DNA from: Sthenelais limicola
Taxonomy: Eukaryota; Annelida; Polychaeta; Phyllodocida; Sigalionidae
DNA length: 64,000 bases
Direction: 5' to 3'
NCBI GenBank assembly: GCA_942159475.1
Contig: OW804094.1
Location: forward strand, 50,588,966-50,652,965
The notes below the pieces were generated by a model, which was given only the letters and a program-made list of their open reading frames with translations, did no database searches and had not been told where the DNA came from. Below, piece after piece: positions 1-11,639 of this stretch; within the stretch, counting starts at the first letter, position 1; the number at the start of each line of letters is the position of its first letter. The position numbers and the translations under genes are program-made.

Positions 1-441
1 TTGACGAATGAGAAATATCACAACGTGTGAAAATTCAATCAATAATATTTGTTATGGGTTGCTTAGGGTCCTCGAAACAGAAACGTGGAAGTTTATGAAG
101 TCTTTCAGCAAAAACAGCAGGTTGGCATCTCCCACAGTTTTAATAATAGAATAGATAGTGAAGAAATGAATGTCAACTCATGGCTAATCTTCTTGCAAAT
201 AGAAACAGGGGGTTTTAATAAGGGGAGTTGAAAAGGGTCCACCCATTGTATATCTTTAATATAAATCCTCCTCCTCATAAAGATGAACGATAAAATACAG
301 AATATTTAGGAAGATTAAAAATAATATTCAGTTGATAATTAAGTCCCTTTTAAACCTCTAAATACCTAGCATGACCTAAGGTATTGTATCTTTGACAAAA
401 CAATGTGACCATATGAAAGGCTATCAGATGCTTATAATTAT
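1..441. other. AT-rich stretch without recognisable gene
   Basis: I see no open frame of useful length, no splice-bounded exon and no repeat boundary here. It is ordinary AT-rich intergenic or intronic sequence that ends where the first small inverted-repeat element begins. Confidence 0.5.
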
Positions 442-856
442 ATGTGATGCGTTACAGGGAAAGGAGTCACAAGTCGCAAAATTGATATTTTTCAAAGTGT
501 TTTATCCACCTGATCTCTTTGTACGATTGTTTCCATCTTTTGAGTATCTACCACTTTGAGTTGTATGAATCCATGAACCAAATTTCAAGACTGTATTAAT
601 TAAACATTTCCCTGCATTTCTAAGATCATCTTATAGAGCATATTTAGCTACTTGACGTGTAATTGTCCACCCAGAAATATTGCAAACTATTTTTTTCAAA
701 TATAAAAATATCAAACTTAAAATATAAAAATATTTATGAGCTGTCATTGATGTCTACTATCATTGGAATCGACTTGATCTCATCTGTTCAAATATGATCG
801 TATCTAAAGACCTATTTTTTGCGACATGTAACTCATTTTCCTGTGACATATCACAT
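442..856. mobile_element. Small TIR element (MITE), copy A
   Basis: The two ends are inverted copies of each other. The left end reads ATGTGATGCGTTACAGGGAA and continues into GTCACAAGTCGCAAAA. The right end, read on the other strand, gives ATGTGATATGTCACAGGAAA and continues into GTTACATGTCGCAAAA. No transposase frame exists inside, so this is a non-autonomous element. Its interior around 690-790 is found again, inverted, in copy B at 8376-8654, which supports a family rather than a chance palindrome. The flanks are TA-rich, so the target duplication cannot be resolved. Confidence 0.7.
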
Positions 857-1993
857 TTATTGAAAATACTCTAAAAGTCTAGGAGCGTCCTTGGGTGGGA
901 GTGGTATGGGCAGTCAAACAACATCACATATTATATGATTCCACAGAGTTGTGGTTGTTCCAAGCTCTGATACTTCTCGCATGGTATTGAGATATGCCAT
1001 AAAGGTAGAGATTGATACGTAATGAGACATTGGGTGAAATTTCGAAAATATGCACAATTCACATTCAGAAACTCTCCCTAATAACCCGAATTTGATACAA
1101 AAAATGAGACTCAAAACACTGTTCAGCGTAACAAAACACATCCTTTGAATGAACTTGATACCAAATATACTCAGATATATGTGGTATTTATCATTTTGCA
1201 CTCAAATTTAGCAGAATCAACTAACAGTGTAGAGCTGGCGATTGTACATTTTCTGATGACCTGACCCTATTCATGTTTTCTTAAATGTATTATGGTACAA
1301 TCACCAGCACTAACAATGGCTAAAAGGCTTGAAACTATTTTGTAAAAACCTAAAGCGTTACTTACATGCCACTTTAAATCTAGAACTTCCTTTTGCACTC
1401 TCTGCAAGAAAGAATATAATATGCTTCAACAAAAAAATTTTAGTAATGAAGAAAGACATAATTGTTAAGACATAATCTCTTCTTCCCTTTTGAATGTGAG
1501 GTGATTTGAGTAAGGAATGCAATACCAGGTTTCAAAGAACTAGCAGAAGGAGTTTAATATAAGCAACAACACAGAATATTAGTTTTATTATCATAATTAA
1601 TGAGGGAGGGCCACTGCCAACTGGTTAAAAAGTCATGTCGTGGTTGATTTAAATTCCCATAATAGAGGAAAATTCGATTTTTTGTTTTTATTTGTGGTTG
1701 GTCTCTGCCTGACGTTTCAGACCCAAACAGGCCCTTCTTTAGAGACAAACATAGATACAATGGAATGATGAGAAAGATTAGCCCTTATTGTCAGACTGGT
1801 TATATATTGCATTGTGGGATATACAAAGTCAGTATGGGTAAATCTAGCATGAATCAAATAGTTTGGTAATCAGTAGTTTCGAATTTACAGAAAGAAGGAA
1901 AAAGGTATATTTGCCTATAATAACCTTTCATAAAATTCAGCGATGACAGTCAATAACTATTGCAGGTGTAACAATTTCCTATTTTTAGTATAT
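857..1993. other. Sequence between MITE A and the LTR element
   Basis: Only short frames without recognisable domains are seen. The minus-strand frame near 1554-1760 has no family match that I can name. I call no gene here. Confidence 0.4.
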
Positions 1994-2554
1994 TGTAAAG
2001 AACTGGATTCTTTTTGGATTAAATCAATGACCAAATGAGTCGACTGGCCACATCTGGGACATGCACCCCTGCATGATCTCAGTTGGGAGGGAGGGATCTG
2101 CTTACCTAGCACTCCACTCCCCCAGCCACCACCATGGTTCCCTGCGCTAATGTAATCAGTGGGTAGGGGGGAGGGTGCATGAAGGGAGGGAGGGGACTAA
2201 TCTTGGGCAAGGAGGGAGGGGGGAGGGCAAGGGCCATCCCTCCAACACATGGCTTTAGCATGATAGGAGTGAGGTTAGTCCATGTAACCATGGGCAACCC
2301 TCCCTCGTCCAATTAGAATAGGACAGGTCAGTCTAGCTGGAGAGAGGGATCTCCCTTAGCCAATGGGAATGGAACACGCGCAGGGAGGGGAATATCCTGG
2401 GATGTTTAATGAGTAAAATGCTTGGCATAAATAAAGCTTGATGTGAGGTTTCAGGAGACTTCTCTGTGCTGGGCCAAGCTGACAACTACAACCGATTCTC
2501 TGACTTCATCATTTACACTGAACCTATGGGCTAATACCCTTAGACATCTTTACA
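1994..2554 (+). repeat. Left LTR of the non-autonomous LTR element
   Basis: This is the TG...CA-bounded 561-bp direct repeat carrying AATAAA at 2430-2435. It also holds a G-rich stretch (GGGAGGG runs near 2160-2230). The 68-residue open frame at 2106-2312 recurs unchanged in the other LTR and is most likely a by-product of the repeat. Confidence 0.8.
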
Positions 2555-3339
2555 CTGGCTGACCACTTCAAGGGACTAAGTTGCTAAATAGCAACAACTC
2601 CAATCTTCTGAGGGAAGTCAGAGATAGCCTAGGCAGGCAGAGAAATGCTAGCTTCAACCTAGATCCTTTAGGTTGAAGAATAGCAAGAGAAGGATGGGGC
2701 TCACTTCAGCTGGGCTTGGAGCTGCCCTAATGCTAAGGTAGGTGGGAGGTTGTGTGTACATACTTTTCATCTGCTTATCACCCCAATGTTCCCATTTTCC
2801 TTCCCTCAAACCCCCACTGATTAGTCCGGATCTGGGTATTCCTCCTAATATACATGGAGGGAGGAATATCTCCAGTTACTTGGGGGAGGTTGGGTTGGTT
2901 TGTAATGTGGGGCACAAAGACGGGTGATTTAAATTGAGTCGGCCGACTGGATGCGGCCGGGTAAATTAATTCATTACGGGGGAACTAGCAATCCGATTCT
3001 GAATCTAAAAGCGGGGCTGTCTTCCTGACAGTCTAGGGAGTTGTGGGATATTTTTTATATTCAAATCGGATGGTTTTGGAGGGAGATATGAGCAATCTAG
3101 TGGGAAGCAATATTTTTGCATTTGTGCAAGTGGTTACGATTGCGGCGATCACGCGCCGTCGTCGATGCCGCTCTTATGGTTAATGCTATACAAACATGGA
3201 TTACATAGGCCGCTTCGCCTTGAGCTCAGCTCCGTTTTAATAGTAAACACTTTATATTTGGACGGATTTGAAGGGAAGGGTTAGTGCTTGGAAATTCTGC
3301 AAGTTTTAGTAGAATGGCAGAATGGGGTTTTTATTGGTT

Positions 3340-4262
3340 TTGGTGGGAGGCACAGACTCTACTGTTGGTTGCTTATTTTTCAAGCTGGAGTATTATCCTG
3401 GGAGGAGAGGGTATGTTGGGAGGGGCTGGGATAGGCATGGATGGATGGAGGGGAGGCCACAAGAGCCTAGCTTACTTAGGCATTATCCTACACTTATTTT
3501 CCCCGGTATTAATTGGTATTTTACTAGTGGGTAAGTTGGGATATCTGATACCTAGTGCTGCAAGGCATTTCCCCATCCTCCTGGCATTCCCATTCACCTT
3601 ACCCTATAACCCTATGATAGACAACCCCTATATTTTTTCTTCTTTATTGGTTTCTGTGGGAGGCACGGCCTCTACTGTGGAATGGGTTTGGTTGATTGCA
3701 GGGGTATATTTTTGGTAAATTACCTGGGATTTGCTTCTAGTGTTGGGAGGGATCTTGATTAATTTGTATTCTGGCAGTAAGGGAAAATAGTTACTGACCA
3801 CCACTTTCAGTACCTCCAATGAATTGACCTGCATAATGGTTGGGATGGGGATGATGCAACCAGGTCATATAGTTTTGATTGGAACGCTAGTTTTATACTT
3901 TTGGAACACGACTATATGACTGTACAGGAACACATTCCCACCCAAGCCAGCATCAATATATTATTGGCCTCAGTAAATTAAATTCAGATCTGGGATCTGG
4001 TCTGGGGGAAAAGGTCAAGATTGTGGGATGCGTTGATATGTAACATTTTCAACCATTAACATCTGTCGGTTTACTTATTTTTCTGTTCTTTTTCAAACCT
4101 GAGTATTAATTATCCTAGGGGGGGAGGGTGTGGTGTGGGTGGGTGGGATGGGCATAGACAGATGGAGGGAAGGCCCCAGGAGCCTAGCTAAAGCAGGGAT
4201 TATCCTACACTTATTTTCCCCAGTATCAATGTATATTCTACTAGTGGGTAAGTTGGGTAACC
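3340..4262. repeat. Internal direct duplication in the LTR element
   Basis: A segment around 3370-3540 recurs at about 4085-4262. Shared landmarks include GAGCCTAGCT, the stretch ATTATCCTACACTTATTTTC, and CTAGTGGGTAAGTTGGG. The two copies differ by many substitutions, so the duplication is older than the LTR pair. Confidence 0.6.
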
Positions 4263-4439
4263 TGATACCTAGTTCTGCAAGCCATTTCCCCGTCCTACTG
4301 GCAGTCCCACTCCCCTTACACTGTAACCCTATATATAATGGACAACCCCTATTCTATTTTTGTCCTGCAAAGCAGATGGATTGTGTGTGCATGTAATTCT
4401 TCCACAGCTGGAGCAGAGGGGCATGTGGTACCATCTGCT

Positions 4440-4720
4440 GTGTGGCTGGTGCCCATCTGTATTACAACACCAGTTGCCACTCTGGTTGGTACTCTTGCCA
4501 GTTGCTCCAACATCTGCTGCAACATCTGCTGTGACATCTGCTACTGCAAACCCTGTTACCACTCTAGTTGCTGCTCTTGCCAGCTACTCCAACATCTGCT
4601 GCTGGATGACCGATCACTGCTGTGACATCTGCTGTGACATCTGCTGTGACATCTGCTACTGCAAGCCCAGTCAACACCCTAGTGGGTACTCTTGCAGCTC
4701 ATCCCATCTGCTGCTGCACC
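4440..4720 (+). repeat. CATCTGCTGTGA-type minisatellite
   Basis: Twelve-base units of the form ACATCTGCTGTG recur several times around 4510-4660 within a larger duplicated block (CCAACATCTGCTG...). The plus strand is open across it (frame 4360-4854), giving a Cys-rich, low-complexity translation. I regard this as a by-product of the repeat, not a protein gene. Confidence 0.5.
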
Positions 4721-5575
4721 ATCTGTTGCAGCTAAACCAAGTCAACATGGAGTTATGCCAGCCATGGGATACCACACCAGTAATCTTGTGGTTGTGGCAT
4801 CAAAGATACCAGCTGGAGAGGGGTACAACAAACCATTGGAGAGCCCCTTTCTAACTCCCTTACAGCCGAAGGATGATTGGAAGCCCAACTGTCCTACCCA
4901 TTGATGAGGTACACTCCAGCATGGACCAGGACAGGGAAGCAATGGGAGGACACAGAGGGAAACCTATCCTCAATTGGAGAAGGCTTCCATTCAACACTAT
5001 GAACTCACCAGCGAGGGAAGAAGCCAACTCCCTGTTCATTGGTGTAATTTTAATTTTGAGATGAACAATGTTTGGGTGTATTAGGATTTTATGACTTTCT
5101 TAATATTGTATATGCTCTTTTAAAGATGAGCCAGGGAAGAGGGTTAACACTCACAGTATCTTGAAGTAAGTGCCCTTGGCAGTCAGAGGTGGTCCCCTGT
5201 TAGTTCAGTTAACTTAGAGAGAGTATTTTACATGTACCATCAGATCAAAACGAGAGTTTATATGACGGAGAACCGCATGGACGTTGTCCTTATGTATGTC
5301 TTTATTTTAAAACCTGCTAGAATAATAATAGAGGGCAGTTGTCCCCTGGTCTGGAAGGATTGGCGTGCGAGAAGCATACCAAGCCATAAGTCCCATATAG
5401 CCGTCCCCACCCCTGAAGTTATGCCCCTGACGGTTTAACTTAACTTATGGTAACATTTTCCCTGCAGTTATTTCCTTTATTCCATGGCCTAAAGACTTTA
5501 TCTGAGGATTAGCTACCCTTGTTGGTGTTGTTTAAAGGCCTATAGAAGGAAAGATCTCTCCCTTGGAGACCCTGC

Positions 5576-5597
5576 ACCCCCCCCCCCCCCCCCCCCC
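5576..5597. repeat. Poly-C run
   Basis: An uninterrupted run of about twenty C residues lies in the interior of the LTR element. Its length should be treated as uncertain in any assembly. Confidence 0.85.
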
Positions 5598-6703
5598 CAA
5601 CTCTGCCCCTGAAAACCCACCCCTCCAATCTTGGGAAAGGGAGAGTGTGGGAGTGGCCACCTCCTGCTCTCTTGAATTCCCACCCCGTGCCGCCCCCTTT
5701 TTCCTCACCCTATCACACTGCCAGATCCAGACTGACCAGGACGACATCATAAGTTTTAAGATTTATTGGTTTCTCAATGGTTGACACAATCACTTTATAA
5801 ACTCGTATGTTGTATTTTTCCTATACACTTTTAGATATTGTTCTGTATTTGTTCTGTAATCTCCTCGGGTGCGAGAGATGTACATGTATGAACAAACGAA
5901 TATCCATACCTAGGGTAAAATCCATTTCCCCTGTTTGGAGACAATGGTGGAATCCATGGACAAGGATCCAGCCCAATGGTTATCTTATCCAACTCTCTTT
6001 ATGAGACGTTGTTTTATCAAACAGCTAGTTCGAGATAGAGAGGCCTGCAAAAAGCACCACAGGACCAGTGCTTCTTGTCTACTCTCAACTGCTGCTTTGA
6101 CCGAAGTATTATCCATACAGGAAGGAGGTGGTGAAACAATGCAGAAATGTCGACTTGTGGTCTGTTATTGTTCACCTTATTATGGAAATACTGTAGTGTT
6201 GACTACCAACCTGTGCTTGCTCCAACACCTAGGAGAACGGGGCAAGACAAGTGTCCTGTCGGTCAGCGACGAGGTCCAGCGGGGGCCTCGGCTGGCCGGG
6301 CAGACAGAGGAGGAAACGGTGACGACCGTACATGTGGACCTTTGTGTATTGAATTTCCTATGAGAGGTTAAGGCATTCAACAGGTGTTCAAAAGCACACC
6401 TCCACACACAGACTTTTTTGAACTTACTTCACTAAAAGACTTTTTAGTAACTGGATAATGGACTCACATTAATGAACATTCTTTTAAATTGAGCCATTTT
6501 TATAATTCTCCAGGCCAGTTGGTCCACGGAGCCCCTTAGTTAAATTAGGGTACCTCTTACCATTGATTTCTGTAATTGTGTAACCTTATGTATTATTTTT
6601 ACTATTTCTTGATTGGTTGGCAGGGTTGGTCAGTCGACTAATAATTTGTAGTGTTTTGTTTGAAAATTTGTATATTTCAATCAAAAGAAAAATTATGGAC
6701 GAA

Positions 6704-7264
6704 TGTAAAGAACTGGATTCTTTTTGGATTAAATCAATGACCAAATGAGTCGACTGGCCACATCTGGGACATGCACCCCTGCATGATCTCAGTTGGGAGG
6801 GAGGGATCTGCTTACCTAGCACTCCACTCCCCCAGCCACCACCATGGTTCCCTGCGCTAATGTAATCAGTGGGTAGGGGGGAGGGTGCATGAAGGGAGGG
6901 AGGGGACTAATCTTGGGCAAGGAGGGAGGGGGGAGGGCAAGGGCCATCCCTCCAACACATGGCTTTAGCATGATAGGAGTGAGGTTAGTCCATGTAACCA
7001 TGGGCAACCCTCCCTCGTCCAATTAGAATAGGACAGGTCAGTCTAGCTGGAGAGAGGGATCTCCCTTAGCCAATGGGAATGGAACACGCGCAGGGAGGGG
7101 AATATCCTGGGATGTTTAATGAGTAAAATGCTTGGCATAAATAAAGCTTGATGTGAGGTTTCAGGAGACTTCTCTGTGCTGGGCCAAGCTGACAACTACA
7201 ACCGATTCTCTGACTTCATCATTTACACTGAACCTATGGGCTAATACCCTTAGACTTCTTTACA
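6704..7264 (+). repeat. Right LTR of the non-autonomous LTR element
   Basis: This copy matches 1994-2554 at a constant offset of 4710 bases. The near-identity of the two copies implies a recent insertion. The sequence just left of it (6685-6703) is only weakly purine-rich, so the polypurine tract is not clear-cut. Confidence 0.8.
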
Positions 7265-7347
7265 ATATATTTGATATATCAAAAAAAAGTTGTATTATTA
7301 TTATTCTCACAAAAGAATAGGCAATGGCAATGAATAAAAACACTGAC

Positions 7348-7507
7348 CTAGGCTGTGCCAGTCACTTTTGGGATCTTCCTCCAGTATATCCTTGACCAGG
7401 TGAAACTGGTCAGTCTTTAAGAGGGTGTGAACGAATGCTCTGTACTGGTCAGGAGTCTCCAGCATGTCCAGTAGCATGTCCTTCTGCTGACTAGGCACTT
7501 GGCATGC
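7348..7507 (-). pseudogene. CARD-domain exon, C-terminal half (defective acceptor)
   Basis: The minus strand encodes an amphipathic stretch including KDMLLDMLETPDQYRAF and KTDQFHLVKDIL, which fits helices 4 to 6 of a caspase-recruitment (CARD) domain. CARDs mediate homotypic assembly in apoptosis and innate-immune signalling. The exon would end at a good donor (TAG|GTCAGTG, after 7348). Its start at 7507 would be in phase 0 and in the right register to continue the exon at 8716-8895. At that point, however, the acceptor dinucleotide is GG instead of AG (bases 7509-7508, after a pyrimidine-rich stretch). Either the acceptor is mutated and the gene is dead, or another acceptor is used, such as a CAG six codons further in or a GAG upstream. 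No downstream exon was recognised. The CARD call rests on helix pattern and residue spacing, not on an alignment. Confidence 0.5.
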
Positions 7508-7590
7508 CCGTAGGGAATGTAACAAGTAAACATGCAGTGTGAAGTGATATTTCAAGGGATCGATCTCAGGACTGAGGAGTCTAGTCGAAA

Positions 7591-7680
7591 GTCTAGGCCC
7601 AAAGATGAGAGAGTCCCTTCAAACGGAGGGAAAGCCTCTCGCCTCAGACCGGAAAGTGCCATTATAATTCCATTAGAGAC
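7591..7680 (+). repeat. Dispersed repeat, copy 1
   Basis: This shares GAGAGAGTCCCTTC, ACGGAGGGAAAGCCTC and AAGTGCCATTATAATTCCAT with 9709-9810. It is a diverged fragment of an unidentified family. Confidence 0.6.
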
Positions 7681-8375
7681 GTCAGGTCAAATCGCAATCC
7701 CCCCTTTGGGGTGTCGTGCAATTTGACCCAATGTCTCGATCGATTAAAACCTCCATTGTGCCATTAGGTATAAAAATGACGCAAAAACGTCAAAATCTCT
7801 AAAAACACAGTCCCCAGGTGGGGGACTTTTCAGGGAATGTTCCCCCATGTGTCCCGCATCATATATCCAAAAATCACCTTTACATTATTTGATTCTGGGT
7901 TTGGCCTTAAATCTACCTAAAGTGCCTGTACTATCTATGTATTTGTCAATTATGGTTATGGTTATACTGGGTTTTACTGCTTCAGTATTTACATGAAAAA
8001 GGAAATACATGTCGTACAATCGTTTTTGTGTTGCCATATTTGTTTATTTAATCATTTATACGATCTGACATCATTTATTTATTCATTTATACGATCTGAC
8101 GCTACAACAATATTTAACATTTATCATGAATTGAATACTTTCGTTTTCCACATTTAGTAATAAAGGGCACATGGTGATCCAGTTTGATGTAATTAATATA
8201 AATGATTTTAAACGGTTTTAGCTTGGCTAAAAATGAGTGCTTTTGATGGTACGTGTTTATTCTTAGATTCCTTCCCCAGACCATGCATATGGTTTCCCTC
8301 GGCTGTGCCTATGGTGCCGACGAGTGGATGTTACATTACATTGGCATGCCTGTAGAAAATGTTGACTCAAAAAAA
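7681..8375. other. Intronic or intergenic sequence between CARD-like exons
   Basis: AT-rich sequence with a short duplication at 8040-8102 (TTTATTTATTCATTTATACGATCTGAC-like units). No exon was recognised. If the two CARD-like exons belong to one gene, this is part of its intron. Confidence 0.4.
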
Positions 8376-8654
8376 AGTGATGTGTTCCAGGAAATTGAGT
8401 CACAAGTCGCAAAAATTCGATTTTGAGATATCATGATATTTGAAAAGATGAGATCAAGTAGATTCCAATGATAGTAAACAGTAGGACATCTAATAAGTAT
8501 TTCTATATTTTAAGTTTGCAATAATACTCTATACGATTACCTTAAATATGCATAGATATATTTGATACACTGCCTTAAAGATATCTTGGGAATAAACCAC
8601 TTTGAAAAATATCAATTTTGCGACTTGTGACTCATTTTTCTATAACTCATCACA
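8376..8654. mobile_element. Small TIR element (MITE), copy B
   Basis: The left end reads AGTGATGTGTTCCAGGAAAT and leads into GAGTCACAAGTCGCAAAA. The right end inverted gives GTGATGAGTTATAGAAAAAT and leads into the same GAGTCACAAGTCGCAAAA. The interior near 8445-8520 is the reverse complement of the interior of copy A. It is shorter than copy A (about 279 bp against 415 bp), so one copy has an internal deletion. Confidence 0.7.
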
Positions 8655-8715
8655 AATAGAAAGAAGAATACAAATTAAATTAAATAAAAACATTGAAAAT
8701 TGAATAGAAACATAC

Positions 8716-8895
8716 TTGCAAGTCCTCCATGTGGAGCTCATCGAATAGACCGTGTATGTTAAGGTGAGCGAAGAAGTAAGTCCCAATGTCCATGGTCCTA
8801 AGCAACCATGGTCGCTTTTGTCTCAAGACGTCTTTATGCTTCATTGAGGAACTGACACCAGGCCTGCAGTACTGCAAGCCTCTCCGTCTCCTAGT
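8716..8895 (-). CDS. CARD-domain exon, N-terminal half
   Basis: This is a 180-bp open exon (60 codons, phase 0 at both ends). It is preceded by a strong acceptor (TTTTTATTACAG before 8895) and followed by a donor (GCAA|GTATG after 8716). The translation contains RQKRPWLLRTMDIGTYFFAH and DELHMEDLQ, matching the first three helices of a CARD. Read with the exon at 7348-7507 it gives a plausible death-fold of about 90 residues. The product would be an adaptor or receptor of apoptosis or innate immunity. The rest of the gene is not visible, so no symbol is given. Confidence 0.5.
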
Positions 8896-8974
8896 CTGTA
8901 ATAAAAATAAACAATTAATACGATTTATTTATTCTATATGCTAAATCGCAGGCCACCTTTTTTTGTGTAGACTC

Positions 8975-9165
8975 TGAAGGAGGGGGGGGGGAGCACCTTT
9001 TTTGTGCACTCTAAAAGTGTAGGAGGCATCTTTTTTGCGCAGACTCAGAATTACAATGAAGTAGGGGGAGGGGTCACAAACTAGCAAGGGAGGGGGGGGG
9101 GGGGAGGGCAAACATTTTGCACAAGACTTTAAGGAGGGGGGGGGGGGATCGCAAATTCCCCCCCC
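8975..9165. repeat. Cluster of G-runs and one C-run
   Basis: Four runs of 8 to 14 G residues, interspersed with an 'AGGAGG' context and copies of CACCTTTTTTGTG-like text, followed by a C-run near 9160. G-runs of this number could form a G-quadruplex. No coding signal is seen. Confidence 0.6.
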
Positions 9166-9708
9166 CCAATGGTTAATTATGAACAGCCCCTTATACCAAG
9201 ACCTCGACAATTGTTTCTTTTCATTAATTTTATCACCATTTAAAGGAAGGTCTGGCAGCCCTAAAAGTAGGCCTATAAGGTCCAGGCCTATTCGGTGACA
9301 CACTTGATAATCTAAATGTTTACTGAATAAAAATTGAATTGAACAATATCAAGGTTTTGCAGGCCGTTTTCAGCAGAATTTCAAGACTTTCGTATCCATA
9401 AAGCTAACTTTAATATAATTCAGATTTTGTCTCATATTCAACCTATAGAATTAACTTGATGAAGTAGTGTAAATTGGTAGGCTATAGTAGGCTATAGGGC
9501 TGCCGTGAATATGGCCCTGGCAGTCATTAGGGACTGTTCATAACTAACCACAGGGGGAGGGGGGGGTGGAGTTGAGAATTTACGAAAAATTCTTGTGCAA
9601 AATTGCTTGCCCCTAGCTGCCCTTGAAAGTTTTGCAAAATGTCATCCCCAGCCCCCGCCCAATCACTCACTCACTTAGAACCATTTCCGCCCAGAAATTA
9701 CAGAACGG

Positions 9709-9810
9709 TCTATGCCCAAAGTTGAGAGAGTCCCTTCTAACGCCGTAACGGAGGGAAAGCCTCGATCTTGCTCCAAACTGCCAAGTGCCATTATAATTCC
9801 ATTAAGACCG
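9709..9810 (+). repeat. Dispersed repeat, copy 2
   Basis: A diverged direct copy of 7591-7680 with a few extra bases (CGCCGTAACGG in place of ACGG). See copy 1 for shared landmarks. Confidence 0.6.
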
Positions 9811-10841
9811 TAAAATGTGGTTATATTCCCATATGAACGCCAAGTCCTAGGCCAAGAAACCTATTAGCGAAATAGGCGTCTAATCACTGACATACAATTC
9901 TTATCTGATCGGGATCTGAGGGTTTGGGCCTAGTCCTAGACTGAGAATTGCGCTACTTGTTGATCTTATCAATACCAAAACCATTTTAAATATTGAAAGG
10001 TCCAAACCCAGCTGCATGACCCTTTCCAGGGATATTTCAGCACACAATTAGTATCAATATTGACCTATAGGAGGAACATGTATATATGGTGAATCCCAAA
10101 CTAGACCATAGGCTCCCCGCGGTCGCTATAGGCTACCTGTAGCTACCTGTATGAGTGACAGCCATAATATAGGCTACTCCCAGCCCCGGGCTGAGGATTC
10201 GGATCCCTCTAGAGCTCTCTAGGGAAGGTCCCTGGATGTCCCTCTAGTTTTAAGGTACACCTTCCGGTTACTCCCAGCTTCATGGCCTGACAGTGTACAG
10301 GTATTTCCGAGCCTGAAGACAACTAGAAGTCAGTGACAGTCAAAAGCAAAGGATCGAGGTTGTCATTAGGTTGTGGGGGCCGGGGTTTTGCTAGAGAAAC
10401 CACGGCCAAGCACAAGTTCTGTGTTATGGTACCCCTCATGTGATTCCCCAAATCATCGACAAACGGAAATCCGTGTCTGCCTCTCATTCAAAGGTTCAAA
10501 TTAATATCAAACCTAAGTCAAAGAAAATAACGTCTGACCTTCCACATCTCCCCTATTCGGATATAACCCTTGATCGAGTGGACAAACAGGAATAGATGAT
10601 GGAGCAAAACTTGCGAGTTCTCCGAAGCGGATCGAGTCTTGACTTAGCTTGACTTCAGCTCTATACGAAGTAGGCCTAAACAAGTGTAGGGCCTATATTT
10701 ATAAGGTCAGTACCGGTAGGCCATTCTTGATCACTGTCACCCAATGAGATCGCCAGACTGGAGTGGGGGAAATCCCGGGGGAAACCAAGGCCAACTAACT
10801 AGGTCACAGCTAGAAGCTAAAAGTTTATTAGATTTTATTAT
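9811..10841. other. Non-coding stretch
   Basis: No exon or element boundary was recognised. The sequence is rich in short TAGGCCTA-like words, seen in many marine invertebrate genomes. Confidence 0.35.
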
Positions 10842-10964
10842 GGACTTAGAAGGTTGTGGTTTGGAGCGAAGAGTCTTATGGCATGGGATAGAGGACGAGC
10901 GATAGCGAGTTCTCTATCTCATGTCCATAAGGCTATTCCCTCCAAACCACAACCTTCCAAGTCC
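10842..10964. repeat. Long imperfect hairpin (foldback)
   Basis: The arm GGACTTAGAAGGTTGTGGTT, continuing TTGGAG...ATGGCATGGGATAGAG, pairs with CTCTATCTCATGTCCATAAG...CTCCAAACCACAACCTTCCAAGTCC. It leaves a loop of roughly 18 bases (GACGAGCGATAGCGAGTT). The stem is about 50 bp with a few mismatches. It may be a small foldback element or a transcribed hairpin; the sequence does not decide. Confidence 0.65.
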
Positions 10965-11223
10965 TTTAGGGGTCGACCACAGACTCTATCCGCTGGTAGG
11001 ATTGTCCGTTACAAGGGCAATTTAGGGACAAAACTGGACCAAAGACCCCTAAAAGAAAGACAAGTGCCTTCGGACTTGGATTGTAGAGGCAGTTGTGTTT
11101 CTACTTCTTATAGGAATCCGACAATTTACTGGACGTTTTTTTTTAAATTTGGAGATATTAATTTGATTGCCAAAAATGACTAAAATCTATGGAAAGCCAT
11201 TTATACATGTTATGAATTAACCC

Positions 11224-11361
11224 TGTAGTATTACTCTAGTATGAATTGACAACCGTACGCCGTGTTAGTTCTAATTTAAGTCAACTGCCTTTATTCCCAC
11301 TCTCCAGTGGTTGGTGAGTATCGCCGCCACAAGTGGCAGCACCTGCTAGGATATCTAGACC
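11224..11361 (-). repeat. 3' LTR of the short-LTR Gypsy element
   Basis: It matches 17373-17505 apart from an extra TTTAA and a C for A at 11361, which spoils the terminal TG on the minus strand. The outer side carries the AACCC target duplication. Confidence 0.85.
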
Positions 11362-11639
11362 GACCGGCGAAATGGCACTGCATAACATGCATGCACTGCA
11401 TAACCAAAGCAAGAACATTCGCCATCACTCCTTCGGAGATGCCAAATACACTATACAGCTTCCTCCATGATCGGGAAACCCCCTCTATTTCTCATTGTCC
11501 AACACCCAAAAGTTACATGAGTGCCTATGTTAGAGCCTTAGGGAGAGATTGGACCAAGATTTTTTAGCTCTTACTGGTATAATTACGGCGTGACAGACCT
11601 CTCGCGTTGACGCCTCTAGGGCTCTATAGATCAGTGTTG

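Larger units (their letters stand above)
1994..7264 (+). mobile_element. Non-autonomous LTR retrotransposon (LARD-like), 5.27 kb
   Basis: Two direct repeats of 561 bp, 1994-2554 and 6704-7264, flank a 4.15-kb interior. Each begins TGTAAAG and ends TTTACA (TG...CA), and they look almost identical (one clear mismatch, near 2546/7256). The flanks show a 4-bp target duplication, ATAT at 1990-1993 and 7265-7268. The plus orientation is supported by an AATAAA at 2430-2435 in the LTR and by a possible primer-binding site starting TGG at 2556, just inside the left LTR. The interior has no protease, RT or integrase motifs, so it must have moved with enzymes from another element. It contains an internal duplication (around 3340-3540 and 4080-4260) and a CTG-rich region (4480-4700). 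Confidence 0.8.

Noticed and set aside
3284..3718. 144-residue hydrophobic plus-strand frame in the LTR element
   Set aside because: It spans the internally duplicated segment, but the duplicate copy at 4080-4390 does not keep the frame, so there is no sign of coding constraint.
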